DNA of 38,702 nucleotides from an uncultured Pelagibacteraceae bacterium (GCA_902636075.1 CACPQM010000011.1:1-38702); one strand, 5' to 3'. Counted from the first letter of the stretch, positions 19,944 through 28,404 are shown. Numbers and translations: made by a program. The notes: a model not told the origin generated them from the letters alone.

Positions 19944-19950
19944 TTGTTTA

Positions 19951-22338
19951 TTACTGAATACTAGCTTGAGATTTATCGTCTTTTTTACCCTCAGATATTT
20001 TTTCAACTTCAGTCCATTCTATAGGTTTTAGTTCTTTTGTAAGGGCAATTTTAAGCACTTCATCTGCTGTTTCTACTGGTATAATTTTAATGTCTTCTCT
20101 TACCTTTTTTGGAATGTCTACTAAATCTTTTTCATTTTCTTTTGGAATTAATACTTTTTTAACCCCTGCTCTATGCGCAGCTAATAATTTTTCTTTTAAA
20201 CCACCAATTTGTAAAACTTGTCCTGTAATTGTTACTTCACCAGTCATAGCAATCTCTCTATTCACAGGAATGTTTGTAATTGATGATACTATGGATGTGA
20301 CCATTGCTATACCAGCTGAGGGTCCATCTTTTGGTGTTGCTCCCTCAGGTACATGTATGTGAAAATCTTTTTTCTCAAAGAAGGGTGGAATAATTCCATA
20401 TTCTAAACTTTTAGATCTAACAAAAGATTTTGCTGCTTTTACTGATTCTTGCATAACATCACCAAGTTTTCCTGTTATTTGCATTCTACCTTTACCTGGC
20501 ATATTAACAGTTTCGATTTTAAGAATTTCTCCTCCTACTTCGGTCCACGCTAGTCCTATTACTATTCCAGTTTTATCTTTATCCTCTACTTCTCCATATC
20601 TGAATTTTTTAATTCCTAAAAAATCTGGTATATTTTTGTCATCCACTTGAACTTTTTCAACTTCACCATTAACAACTTTTTTAACAACTTTTCTTGTAAC
20701 TTTAGAAATTTCTCTTTCTAAATTTCTAACGCCAGATTCTCTTGTGTAGCTTCTAATTATCTCCTTTATTGTCCCATCCTCTAAGTTTAGTTCTCCATCT
20801 TTAACACCGTTTTCTTTAATCTGTTTAGGTAATAGGTACTTATTAGCTATGTTTATCTTTTCATCTTCTGTATAGCCTGGAATTCTTATAACTTCCATTC
20901 TATCAAGTAGTGGTGGTAGAATATTTAAAGTGTTTGCGGTTGTTACAAACATTACATCAGACAAATCATAATCAACTTCTAAATAGTGATCATTAAAAGC
21001 TGTATTCTGCTCAGGGTCTAAGGCCTCTAATAAAGCTGAAGATGGATCTCCTCTATAATCATTACCGATTTTATCAACTTCATCTAATAAAAATAATGGG
21101 TTTTTTGTACCAGCCTTTTTCATCATTTGAATAATTTTTCCTGGCAAGGATCCAATGTAAGTTCTTCTATGACCTCTTATTTCAGCTTCATCTCTTACAC
21201 CTCCTAAAGACATTCTAATAAACTGTCTGTTAGTAGCTTTAGCAATTGATTTTCCAAGTGATGTTTTTCCAACGCCAGGGGGACCAACTAAACATAGAAT
21301 TGGTCCTTTTATCTTATCCATTCTTTTTTGGACAGCTAGAAACTCAATAATTCTCTCTTTAACTTTTTCTAGACCAAAATGGTCTTCATCTAAAATTTTC
21401 AAACCTTTGTTTAAATCAATATCTACATCATTTTTTTTAAACCACGGAAGGTCTATCATCCAATCTAGGTAATTTCTAACAACAGTTGCTTCTGCAGACA
21501 TAGGACTCATATTTTTTAACTTCTTAAGTTCTGACATGCACTTCTTCTCAACTTCTTTTGGCATTTTAGCTTTTTGAATTGATTTTTTTAAGTTAGTAGT
21601 TTCGTCTTTGCCGTCTTCAATTTCACCTAATTCTTTTTGAATTGCTTTTAATTGTTCGTTTAGATAATACTCTCTTTGAGTCTTTTCCATTTGAGTTTTA
21701 ACTCTTCCTCTAATTCTTTTTTCTACTCCAATGATACTTGTCTCGCTTTCCATCATTTTAATAGCTGCATTTAATCTTTTCTTAACATCCAATGTTTCAA
21801 AAATTTGTTGCTTTTCAGATATCGATGCATTTAGGTTTGAAACAATATTATCTACAATTTTAGATGGATCTTTTAATTGTTTTATATTGTTAATTGTTTC
21901 TGATGAAATTTTTTTATTTACGGACGTTAATTTTTCTAATCTTTTTACAGCTGTAAGAGCTAGGGGTAATAGATCTTCCTCTTTGTTTAGAACATCTTTT
22001 TGATGTTCATATGTGCAAGTAATAAATTTTTCATCATCCTTAAAATCAATAATTTTCACTCTTTTAATTCCTTCAACTAAAACCTTTACTGTACCGTCTG
22101 GAAGTTTTAAAAGTTGTAATATATTGCTTTCACATCCATAAGAGAACACATCATTTTTCTTTGGATCGTCGACCTCAGAATTTTTTTGAGTAACTAATAT
22201 TATTTTTTTATCACTTTTCATTACTTCATTTAAAGCAGTAATGGATTTATCTCTTCCAACAAATAATGGAATTACCATGCTTGGAAAAACTACTATGTCT
22301 CTCAATGGTAATAAGGGCTGTGTTAATTTAACTTCCAT
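19951..22338 (-). CDS. lon: ATP-dependent protease Lon
   Basis: A 795-residue LonA protease. An N-terminal substrate-binding domain (about 1-200) and coiled-coil linker are followed by the AAA+ module, with Walker A GPPGVGKT at 352-359 and Walker B FLLDEVD at 416-422. The C-terminal protease domain has the Ser-Lys dyad S674 (DGPSAG) and K717. The last 20 or so residues form a charged, probably disordered tail. It degrades misfolded and regulatory proteins in the cytosol. It follows clpX by 61 bp in a protease block downstream of tig and clpP. Length is normal. Confidence 0.97.
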   Translation of the reverse strand: MEVKLTQPLLPLRDIVVFPSMVIPLFVGRDKSITALNEVMKSDKKIILVTQKNSEVDDPKKNDVFSYGCESNILQLLKLPDGTVKVLVEGIKRVKIIDFKDDEKFITCTYEHQKDVLNKEEDLLPLALTAVKRLEKLTSVNKKISSETINNIKQLKDPSKIVDNIVSNLNASISEKQQIFETLDVKKRLNAAIKMMESETSIIGVEKRIRGRVKTQMEKTQREYYLNEQLKAIQKELGEIEDGKDETTNLKKSIQKAKMPKEVEKKCMSELKKLKNMSPMSAEATVVRNYLDWMIDLPWFKKNDVDIDLNKGLKILDEDHFGLEKVKERIIEFLAVQKRMDKIKGPILCLVGPPGVGKTSLGKSIAKATNRQFIRMSLGGVRDEAEIRGHRRTYIGSLPGKIIQMMKKAGTKNPLFLLDEVDKIGNDYRGDPSSALLEALDPEQNTAFNDHYLEVDYDLSDVMFVTTANTLNILPPLLDRMEVIRIPGYTEDEKINIANKYLLPKQIKENGVKDGELNLEDGTIKEIIRSYTRESGVRNLEREISKVTRKVVKKVVNGEVEKVQVDDKNIPDFLGIKKFRYGEVEDKDKTGIVIGLAWTEVGGEILKIETVNMPGKGRMQITGKLGDVMQESVKAAKSFVRSKSLEYGIIPPFFEKKDFHIHVPEGATPKDGPSAGIAMVTSIVSSITNIPVNREIAMTGEVTITGQVLQIGGLKEKLLAAHRAGVKKVLIPKENEKDLVDIPKKVREDIKIIPVETADEVLKIALTKELKPIEWTEVEKISEGKKDDKSQASIQ

Positions 22339-22353
22339 ACCCTAAATATGGAT

Positions 22354-22359
22354 ATTATA
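22354..22359 (-). promoter_or_regulatory. Candidate -10 box upstream of lon
   Basis: A perfect TATAAT on the minus strand lies in the 61-bp clpX-lon gap, 15 bp before the lon ATG. No good -35 hexamer is found at 16-18 bp, so this is only suggestive in AT-rich DNA. If real, the leader would be about 10 nt. A sigma-32-type element could be involved, but I cannot see a convincing one. Confidence 0.28.
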
Positions 22360-22399
22360 TTTTATAATGCAATAGGAAACTTTTGTTTATTAACTCTTA

Positions 22400-23659
22400 T
22401 TAAGCCGCAGAAGTCTTTTCTGTTTTTGATTTGTTCTTAGTATGAACAATAATTGGCTGTGTGTTGCCCTTAGTTGCTCCACCATCAATAATAACTTCTT
22501 CTATGTTATCTTGACCAGGAAGATCAAACATAGTTTTAAGCAATAAATTTTCTAAAATTGATCTCAATCCTCTAGCCCCAGTTTTCTTACTTATGGCTTT
22601 GTTAGCAATATCTTTAACGGCTTGATCTTTAAATGTTAATTTTACGCCTTCTAATCTAAATAACTCTTGGTACTGTTTAATCAAAGAATTTTTTGGCTCT
22701 TGCAAAATTTTTACTAATGATTTCTCATCTAAGTCTTCTAATGTGGCAGTAATTGGTAGACGACCTATAAATTCTGGAATAAGTCCATATCTTAATAAAT
22801 CTTCAGGCTCCAAGTTTTTCATCCATTCACCAGTCTTCTTATCCTCCAATGTTTTTACTTCAGCACCAAATCCAATTGATGATCCTTTGTCTCTTTGTGA
22901 AATTATCTTATCTAGTCCTGCAAAAGCTCCTCCACAAATAAATAGAATATTAGTGGTATCTACTTGTAAAAATTCTTGTTGTGGATGTTTTCTTCCTCCT
23001 TGGGGTGGAACGCTAGCAACTGTTCCTTCCATGATTTTTAATAATGCTTGCTGTACACCCTCTCCAGAAACATCTCTTGTAATAGATGGATTTTCAGACT
23101 TTCTGCTAATTTTATCAACCTCATCTATGTACACAATTCCTCTTTGCGCTTTTTCAACATTATAATCTGCAGCTTGCAATAGTTTTAAAATTATATTTTC
23201 AACGTCTTCTCCTACATATCCAGCTTCAGTTAATGTTGTGGCATCAGCCATTGTGAAAGGCACATCAAGTATTCTTGCTAAAGTTTGAGCTAACAAAGTT
23301 TTTCCACAGCCTGTAGGTCCAACTAATAGAATGTTTGATTTTGATAATTCAACTGTTTTACTTGTTTTGTTTTCATAATTTAATCTTTTGTAATGATTGT
23401 GAACAGCAACTGATAAAACTTTTTTAGCGTGAGATTGTCCAATTACATAATCATCAAGCACTTTGCATATTTCTTTTGGTAGTGGTAAACCATCTTGATG
23501 TTTAACAAAATTGTCTTTGCCCTCTTCTTTAATTATATCCATGCAAAGTTCTACGCATTCATCACAAATGAATACAGTTGGACCTGCAATTAGCTTTCTA
23601 ACCTCATGTTGGCTTTTTCCACAAAAAGAACAGTAAAGAATATTTTTATTATTACTCAT
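22400..23659 (-). CDS. clpX: ClpXP protease ATPase subunit ClpX
   Basis: A 419-residue AAA+ unfoldase. The N-terminal zinc-binding domain has C10, C13, C32 and C35. Walker A GPTGCGKT is at 114-121, the pore loop GYVGED at 147-152, and Walker B VYIDEVD at 176-182. It unfolds tagged proteins and feeds them to ClpP. It lies 88 bp after clpP, the largest gap inside this cluster, and 61 bp before lon. I found no strong promoter in the 88-bp gap. Length and motif order match the family. Confidence 0.97.
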   Translation of the reverse strand: MSNNKNILYCSFCGKSQHEVRKLIAGPTVFICDECVELCMDIIKEEGKDNFVKHQDGLPLPKEICKVLDDYVIGQSHAKKVLSVAVHNHYKRLNYENKTSKTVELSKSNILLVGPTGCGKTLLAQTLARILDVPFTMADATTLTEAGYVGEDVENIILKLLQAADYNVEKAQRGIVYIDEVDKISRKSENPSITRDVSGEGVQQALLKIMEGTVASVPPQGGRKHPQQEFLQVDTTNILFICGGAFAGLDKIISQRDKGSSIGFGAEVKTLEDKKTGEWMKNLEPEDLLRYGLIPEFIGRLPITATLEDLDEKSLVKILQEPKNSLIKQYQELFRLEGVKLTFKDQAVKDIANKAISKKTGARGLRSILENLLLKTMFDLPGQDNIEEVIIDGGATKGNTQPIIVHTKNKSKTEKTSAA

Positions 23660-23747
23660 AATTTTTAATTCGAATCAATTTGGATACTTTAATACATATG
23701 ATACAAAGTAATCAAGTAGAGGTTGTGGACAAACTACATATAGTAAC

Positions 23748-24359
23748 TTATTCTCTCTTTTCTACTACTTTATCTATCAAACCAAAACTTTTTGCATTAT
23801 CTGGAGTCATAAAGTTATCTCTCTCTAAAGCAGATTTAATTTCATCTACTGTTTTACCTGTATGTTTTGAATAGATTTCATTTAATCTTTTCTTTAAAGA
23901 TAAAACTTCGTTAGCATGAATTTCAATATCTGTTGCCTGTCCTTGAAAACCAGCTGAAGGTTGATGAACCATTATTCGCGAATTTGGCAAAGAAAATCTT
24001 TTACCTTTAGCACCTGCTGATAATAAAAATGAACCCATGCTTGCTGCTTGACCAATACACAGCGTACTTATCTCTGGTTTTATGTATTGCATCGTATCAT
24101 AAATGCCAAGTCCAGCTGTTACAAGTCCACCAGGGCTATTTATATATAAAGAAATTTCTTTTTTAGGATCTTCTGATTCTAAAAATAATAATTGCGCAGT
24201 AACTAAAGATGCTACAGCATCATTTATTGGGCCGACAACAAAAACAATTCTCTCTTTAAGTAACCTTGAGTAAATATCATAAGCTCTCTCCCCTCTGCTA
24301 GATTGCTCCACAACCATTGGAATTAGAGTATTTAATTGTTCTGAAATTTTAATAGACAT
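23748..24359 (-). CDS. clpP: ATP-dependent Clp protease proteolytic subunit ClpP
   Basis: A 203-residue serine peptidase of the ClpP barrel. The catalytic serine S107 sits in GQAASMGS and the histidine H132 in MVHQPSAG, with the aspartate expected near residue 180. A short N-terminal propeptide is likely. It assembles with ClpX. The gene is 32 bp downstream of tig and 88 bp upstream of clpX, the common bacterial tig-clpP-clpX order. Confidence 0.97.
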   Translation of the reverse strand: MSIKISEQLNTLIPMVVEQSSRGERAYDIYSRLLKERIVFVVGPINDAVASLVTAQLLFLESEDPKKEISLYINSPGGLVTAGLGIYDTMQYIKPEISTLCIGQAASMGSFLLSAGAKGKRFSLPNSRIMVHQPSAGFQGQATDIEIHANEVLSLKKRLNEIYSKHTGKTVDEIKSALERDNFMTPDNAKSFGLIDKVVEKRE

Positions 24360-24391
24360 AATCGAATCGATTAATGTTATACAACTTGTGA

Positions 24392-25849
24392 TTACTTTTT
24401 GCTAACCTTTTTTGCTTTTTTAGGTTTATGTGCCGAAGTTTTAGTTTTTTTATTTTCTTTAGATTTTGTTTTTACTTCTTTTTTTTTAAGATCTGTTTTT
24501 TTCTTATTTTTTTCATCTCCATCTTTTTTAGCAAGTTTAGATTGCTCTTTAATATTATTTTCATTTTCTTGTTTTAGAATTTTCTCAGCTTCTTCTTTGG
24601 TAATTTCTTTTTTAGTTATTTTTGCTTTTTTCTTAATTTCTTCAATTATTTTTTCTTCGTAAATTTGTCCTCTTAAACTATCTATGGCTGCAGGATTTTG
24701 TTCATAATAATCTTTAACAATCTTCTCTTGGCCTGGCATCATTCTAAATTGTTTTTGTATTTCCACATTTATTTCTTCCTGAGACACATTAATTTTATTT
24801 TCTTCTCCAAAAGCATTTAAAATTAATCCAGTTTTAATTCTTTTTTTTGCTTGTTCCTCTAATGATTTTTGGTTCTTTTTAACTTCATCTTCCTTCATTC
24901 CTTGAGATAATATTTTAACTTCTTGTTCAATTAAATTACCAGGTAATTGATCTAGTTTTTCTTTCTCTATTTGCTCAAGAATACTTTTCTTTGTAATCAT
25001 GGCTAATGAATTTTTATATTCATCATTAATTTGTTTTGAAATAAGTTCTTTTAAATTTGCTAAATCTTTTGCACCCATATTTTTAGCAAAATCATCATTA
25101 ATTTTTACTTCTTCTGGAATTCTTACTGCTGTAATCTTACATTCAAACACAGCACTTTTATTAATAAGGTCTTTTTCAGGAAAATTTTCAGGTAGATTTA
25201 CTTCTACATTTTTTGTGTCACCTGATTTAACGCCTTCTAATTGTTTATCAAAACCTTTTATAAATAAATCTTTTCCAAGAACTAATTGAGTATTTTTACC
25301 CTCGTTGCCCTTAAATTCTTTGCCGTCAATAGTTCCTTTATAATCAAAGATTACAAGGTCATTTATTTTTGAGCTGTAATTTGTCTCCGCATCTTTAAAA
25401 TTATTTTGATTTTTTGCAATTTCACTTATTCTTTTGTCCGTTTCTTTAGGATCAATTTTTACAACATACTCGTCTACTTTAATTGAGCTTAATCCTTTGG
25501 CAGAAACCTCAGGTAGTTCAGTAACTGAAATAATGTATTCTAAATCTTTACCTTCACCAAAAGACTTTAAGTCTATTTTAGGCTGTCCAGCCGGTTTGAT
25601 TTTATTTTCTTCTAGAGCTTTTGTTGTTGTATCTTTAAGCAACTTATCAATTACTTCGCCATAAACAGCTTTGCCAAATTGTCTTTTTAATATTTCGGTA
25701 GGTACTTTACCAGGTCTGAAACCTTTTATTACAACGTCTTTTCTTATTTCTTCATATTTTTCATCCATGAAGCCTGAGATAGTTTTTTTGTCTATGAATA
25801 CTTTAAGATCTTTTTCTAAACCTTTTTTATTTTCTATTGTTACTTTCAT
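24392..25849 (-). CDS. tig: Trigger factor with lysine-rich C-terminal tail
   Basis: A 485-residue ribosome-associated chaperone and peptidyl-prolyl isomerase. The ribosome-docking signature GFRPGKVP is at 43-50. An FKBP-type domain runs from about 163 to 245, and the C-terminal chaperone arms end near 435. The final 50 or so residues are almost entirely lysine with some glutamate, threonine and asparagine, making the protein about 50 residues longer than E. coli trigger factor (432). The tail is probably disordered and strongly basic, so it may add RNA or ribosome contacts; that is inference. The gene begins only 10 bp after tRNA-Leu on the same strand and leads into clpP. Confidence 0.95.
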   Translation of the reverse strand: MKVTIENKKGLEKDLKVFIDKKTISGFMDEKYEEIRKDVVIKGFRPGKVPTEILKRQFGKAVYGEVIDKLLKDTTTKALEENKIKPAGQPKIDLKSFGEGKDLEYIISVTELPEVSAKGLSSIKVDEYVVKIDPKETDKRISEIAKNQNNFKDAETNYSSKINDLVIFDYKGTIDGKEFKGNEGKNTQLVLGKDLFIKGFDKQLEGVKSGDTKNVEVNLPENFPEKDLINKSAVFECKITAVRIPEEVKINDDFAKNMGAKDLANLKELISKQINDEYKNSLAMITKKSILEQIEKEKLDQLPGNLIEQEVKILSQGMKEDEVKKNQKSLEEQAKKRIKTGLILNAFGEENKINVSQEEINVEIQKQFRMMPGQEKIVKDYYEQNPAAIDSLRGQIYEEKIIEEIKKKAKITKKEITKEEAEKILKQENENNIKEQSKLAKKDGDEKNKKKTDLKKKEVKTKSKENKKTKTSAHKPKKAKKVSKK

Positions 25850-25859
25850 AATCTATTTA

Positions 25860-25944
25860 TGGTAGGCGAGAAAGGACTCGAACCTTCACAGCTTGCACTA
25901 TTGGTTCCTAAGACCAACGCGTCTACCAATTCCGCCACTCGCCC
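25860..25944 (-). tRNA. tRNA-Leu (anticodon TAG)
   Basis: An 85-nt class II tRNA on the minus strand. The acceptor GGGCGAG pairs with CTCGCCT, with A discriminator and encoded CCA. The anticodon arm is TTGGT CTTAGGA ACCAA, and a long variable arm follows. The D-arm sequence TGGCGGAATTGGTAGACGC is typical of bacterial tRNA-Leu. Its 3' end is 10 bp from the tig start. Confidence 0.96.
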
Positions 25945-25957
25945 AAATTTATGCTGT

Positions 25958-25986
25958 TTTATATAGTATTGATCTAATTTGTCCAA
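25958..25986 (-). promoter_or_regulatory. Promoter for tRNA-Leu and probably tig-clpP
   Basis: Minus strand: TTGGAC at 25981-25986, an exact 17-bp spacer, and TATAAA at 25958-25963. Each box has five of six or near-consensus matches, and the predicted start falls about 7-10 bp before the mature tRNA-Leu 5' end. With only 10 bp between the tRNA and tig, and no terminator, the same transcript likely carries tig. Confidence 0.6.
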
Positions 25987-25996
25987 TCAGAATAAT
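25969..25996 (+). promoter_or_regulatory. Candidate promoter for the DUF1289 gene pair
   Basis: Plus strand: TTGATC at 25969-25974, a 16-bp spacer, and AATAAT at 25991-25996 (five of six matches to TATAAT). It overlaps the divergent tRNA-Leu promoter on the other strand within an 81-bp gap, so the two may compete for polymerase. Confidence 0.35.
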
Positions 25997-26025
25997 AGTG
26001 TAAAAGGATATAAATATATAAAAAA

Positions 26026-26283
26026 ATGATAGTTTCACCCTGTATAAGCATTTGCAAAATGGATCCTGTAACTGGATATTGCTATGGCTGTGGAAGAGAC
26101 AATAATGAAAAGAAGATTTGGAAAGACCAGAATACCAAAGATGAGTGGAAAAAACAAAATTTAGAAGATATTCAGAAGAGAATGCAAGGATGGCAGCTAG
26201 AAAGTTTTAAAGAATCTTATGAACATAAAAAAAATAATGGAATGTCATTATTTAAAAAGAAGCAACTAAATGACTCAAACTAG
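26026..26283 (+). CDS. DUF1289 domain small cysteine-rich protein
   Basis: An 85-residue protein with the DUF1289 pattern: C6, C10, C19 and C22 near the N-terminus (PCISICKMDPVTGYCYGCGR), then a basic helical region ending in a lysine-rich tail. The cysteine spacing suggests a metal or Fe-S site, but no biochemical function is established to my knowledge. An AAGGA lies about 17 nt upstream of the ATG, too far to be an ideal Shine-Dalgarno. Its end overlaps the next small membrane protein by 14 bp, so the two are probably coupled. Confidence 0.85.
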   Translation: MIVSPCISICKMDPVTGYCYGCGRDNNEKKIWKDQNTKDEWKKQNLEDIQKRMQGWQLESFKESYEHKKNNGMSLFKKKQLNDSN

Positions 26284-26440
26284 ATTAGTAGTTATAATTT
26301 ATATAATTGGAATTCTTATTGGAGCATTTGTTTTTGATTTGTGGGGTGCTGAAACGAGTGCTATCAAAAGTTTAGCAGCAATGTTTTGGACAGCATTGTT
26401 GCTTATAGCTATTGTATTTGCTGATAAAAAAAAGGAATAA
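26270..26440 (+). CDS. Small two-helix membrane protein, function unknown
   Basis: A 56-residue frame starting at the ATG in AAATGACTC and ending TAA. It has two hydrophobic segments (about residues 6-26 and 33-52), a Trp-containing connecting loop (FDLWGAETSA) and a charged KKKE end. It overlaps the DUF1289 gene by 14 bp in a different frame. It ends exactly one base before the convergent dehydrogenase stop. Length, hydrophobic pattern and coupling support a real gene. I do not recognise a named family. Confidence 0.68.
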   Translation: MTQTRLVVIIYIIGILIGAFVFDLWGAETSAIKSLAAMFWTALLLIAIVFADKKKE

Positions 26441-27295
26441 TTAATCTTTTTGTATTAGTTCACTTATGAATAAATCTCCATTGCCATCTTCTACTGCTTT
26501 TTTGTAAAAAGATTTTTTTACATCAGCTAATTTTTCTGCATTACCTAAATCTTTTAGCATCTCGTGGATGTAAGTAAGATCTTTTAAAGTATTGGAAGTT
26601 GAAAATTTAAATCCTGTATAATCATCTTTAAGCACATTATCAAAAATTCTATTTAATGCTGTTGAGTTTCCAGATCCTAATTTTGCTACTGCAAAAAGTT
26701 TTTCTAAATCAATATCTAATTTTTTTGCGCTCTTGATAAATTCAATAACATTTGTTGCAGTACCGAGTGACAAAAAATTATTTAATAACTTTGACTTTGC
26801 TCCTTTGCCCACTTCTCCAAAATGGAAATAATCTTTACAAAAAGTTTTTAAATAAACTTCAGATTTTTTAAAATTTTCCTCTGATGCTCCAACAATACCT
26901 CCACAAACACCTTCTTCTGCTTGAACGGGACCTCCCATCACAGGACATTCAACATAACTAATTTTTCGTTTTGAAAAAATCTGCTCCATTTGAATAGATC
27001 CATTTTGGTTATGTGTTGTAACATCAATAATTAATGTATTATCTTTTAGTAAAGTTGAGACTTTTTCAGCAATACTTAGGGCGATTGGTGTATTTGTTAC
27101 ACAAAAAAATAATGCATCTAAATTTTTTTCACACAATTCATTATAAGATTTTACCTCAATAGCACCATCACTTACAATCTTATCTATCGGTGCCCTTTTT
27201 TTGTTTGCAATAACAAATAAATTGTTTCCCTTTATTAAAATATTTTTGGCTATTCCATAACCCATATAGCCAACACCAATAAAACCTACATTCAT
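26441..27295 (-). CDS. NAD(P)-dependent 3-hydroxyisobutyrate dehydrogenase-like (beta-hydroxyacid dehydrogenase) protein
   Basis: A 284-residue beta-hydroxyacid dehydrogenase. The N-terminal Rossmann motif is GFIGVGYMG. The substrate-binding stretch is CPVMGGPVQAEEG at about 117-129, where DAPVSGG is usual. The catalytic lysine K169 lies in GKGAKSKLLNN. The altered substrate loop, with Cys in place of Asp/Ala before Pro-Val, separates it from true 3-hydroxyisobutyrate dehydrogenase. Tartronate-semialdehyde or succinate-semialdehyde reductase-type activities are alternatives. It is monocistronic, converges on the small membrane protein with zero gap, and diverges from the uracil-DNA glycosylase. 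Confidence 0.82.
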   Translation of the reverse strand: MNVGFIGVGYMGYGIAKNILIKGNNLFVIANKKRAPIDKIVSDGAIEVKSYNELCEKNLDALFFCVTNTPIALSIAEKVSTLLKDNTLIIDVTTHNQNGSIQMEQIFSKRKISYVECPVMGGPVQAEEGVCGGIVGASEENFKKSEVYLKTFCKDYFHFGEVGKGAKSKLLNNFLSLGTATNVIEFIKSAKKLDIDLEKLFAVAKLGSGNSTALNRIFDNVLKDDYTGFKFSTSNTLKDLTYIHEMLKDLGNAEKLADVKKSFYKKAVEDGNGDLFISELIQKD

Positions 27296-27306
27296 AATTA
27301 TAAGTA

Positions 27307-27312
27307 ATTATA
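27307..27312 (-). promoter_or_regulatory. Candidate -10 box for the dehydrogenase at 26441-27295
   Basis: TATAAT on the minus strand in the 49-bp divergent gap, 11 bp before the ATG. The only -35 candidate at 17 bp is TTTTTA, a weak match. A leader of only a few nucleotides would result, so transcription may be nearly leaderless. Confidence 0.3.
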
Positions 27313-27344
27313 GTATAAGACTCATTGATTAAAAATTAATATTT

Positions 27345-28034
27345 ATGAAAAAAAGTTTTAAAAAACTTGAAAACTCAATAATAAATTGCAAGAAATGTCC
27401 AAGACTTGTAAACTTTAGAACACAGGTAGCGAAAGATAAAAGAAAACAATATATCAATGAGAAATATTGGGGAAAACCAATAACAGGTTTTGGTGACCGA
27501 AAAGCAAGAATTTTATTAGTTGGTTTAGCCCCTGCTGCTCATGGTGGCAATAGGACTGGAAGAGTTTTTACAGGTGATAGATCATCTGAATTTTTGTACA
27601 AATGCCTTCATAAAGCTAAATTATCGAACAAATCAAATTCAGTTCACAGAAATGATGGTTTGATACTAAATGATAGTTTTATAACTACCGCATTAAAATG
27701 TGTCCCTCCAGGAGATAAGCCAACTAGAAATGAACTTAATAATTGTTTTAAATATTTTAAAAATGAGATTGAAAATTTAAAAAATTTAAAGATTATAATT
27801 GCTCTTGGAAAAATAGCTTTTGATGCGTGTATAGAGTTTTATAAAAAACAATTTGAAATAAGATCTAATATTAAATTTGGACACAGTAAATTTTTTAAGC
27901 TCCCAAATAACATTTTATTAGTTGGATCTTATCACCCAAGTCCTAGAAATGTTAATACTGGAAGAATTGATGTTAATAAAATGACTAATTTATTTCTTAA
28001 GGTTAAAAAAGTCACTAAATCAATTGACTTTTAA
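27345..28034 (+). CDS. Uracil-DNA glycosylase, family 5 (UdgB type, Fe-S)
   Basis: A 229-residue DNA-repair glycosylase. Cluster cysteines C15, C18, C119 and C134 follow the family 4/5 C-x2-C...C-x14-C pattern. Motif A is GLAPAAHG at 60-67, the family 5 form that lacks the polar catalytic Asp of families 1 and 4. Motif B is HPSPRNVNTGR at 197-207. It should excise uracil, and possibly other deaminated bases, from DNA. It is transcribed divergently from the dehydrogenase. Its last 20 bp overlap the convergent thioesterase gene. Confidence 0.93.
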   Translation: MKKSFKKLENSIINCKKCPRLVNFRTQVAKDKRKQYINEKYWGKPITGFGDRKARILLVGLAPAAHGGNRTGRVFTGDRSSEFLYKCLHKAKLSNKSNSVHRNDGLILNDSFITTALKCVPPGDKPTRNELNNCFKYFKNEIENLKNLKIIIALGKIAFDACIEFYKKQFEIRSNIKFGHSKFFKLPNNILLVGSYHPSPRNVNTGRIDVNKMTNLFLKVKKVTKSIDF

Positions 28035-28404
28035 ATTCTACTGGAAGTTTTGATGGTTTGCCCTTTTCATCTACTGAAGCTAATAATATTTCAGCCTCAA
28101 CAATCATACTATCATTGACAAAAATATTCTGATTCATTCTTATTGATACATTTTTAACTTGTAACACTTTAGAAATAATATTTAAATTGTCTTCAAGTTT
28201 TGCAGGTTTATGAAAATTTAATTTGCAAGATTTAACTATTATATAAATCCCAAATCTTTCTATAAGATTTTTATTACTAAAATTTAAAGATGTGATCGCA
28301 TCTGTTCTAGCTCGTTCCAAAAATTTCAAATAATTAGCATAATAAACTACTCCTCCACTATCAGTGTCTTCATAGTAAACTTTAAAGTTTGATTTAAATT
28401 CCAT
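28015..28404 (-). CDS. YbgC-type acyl-CoA thioesterase (hot-dog fold)
   Basis: A 129-residue single hot-dog domain. The catalytic-type motif YYEDTDSGGVVYYANY is at 10-25 with D15 as the likely catalytic residue, followed by LKFLERARTD. YbgC-family proteins hydrolyse short acyl-CoA or acyl-ACP thioesters. In many bacteria ybgC lies with tol-pal, but no tol genes are present here, so a link to the envelope is not supported by context. It overlaps the end of the uracil-DNA glycosylase gene by 20 bp and is divergent from the 45-residue peptide gene. Confidence 0.9.
   Translation of the reverse strand: MEFKSNFKVYYEDTDSGGVVYYANYLKFLERARTDAITSLNFSNKNLIERFGIYIIVKSCKLNFHKPAKLEDNLNIISKVLQVKNVSIRMNQNIFVNDSMIVEAEILLASVDEKGKPSKLPVEFKSQLI

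Noticed and set aside
22743..23165. A 140-codon open frame on the plus strand opposite clpX
   Set aside because: It lies wholly inside clpX. The Ser, Pro and Cys-rich composition is what the reverse complement of the AAA+ region gives, and there are no motifs.
23660..23747. Possible promoter for clpX in the 88-bp gap after clpP (TTGATT with TATTAA at 15 bp)
   Set aside because: Spacing is too short and both boxes are weak; many equal matches occur in this AT-rich DNA.
24399..24662. Phe- and Ser-rich plus-strand frame opposite the 3' end of tig
   Set aside because: It is the antisense of lysine codons (AAA/AAG read as TTT/CTT) in the trigger-factor tail.
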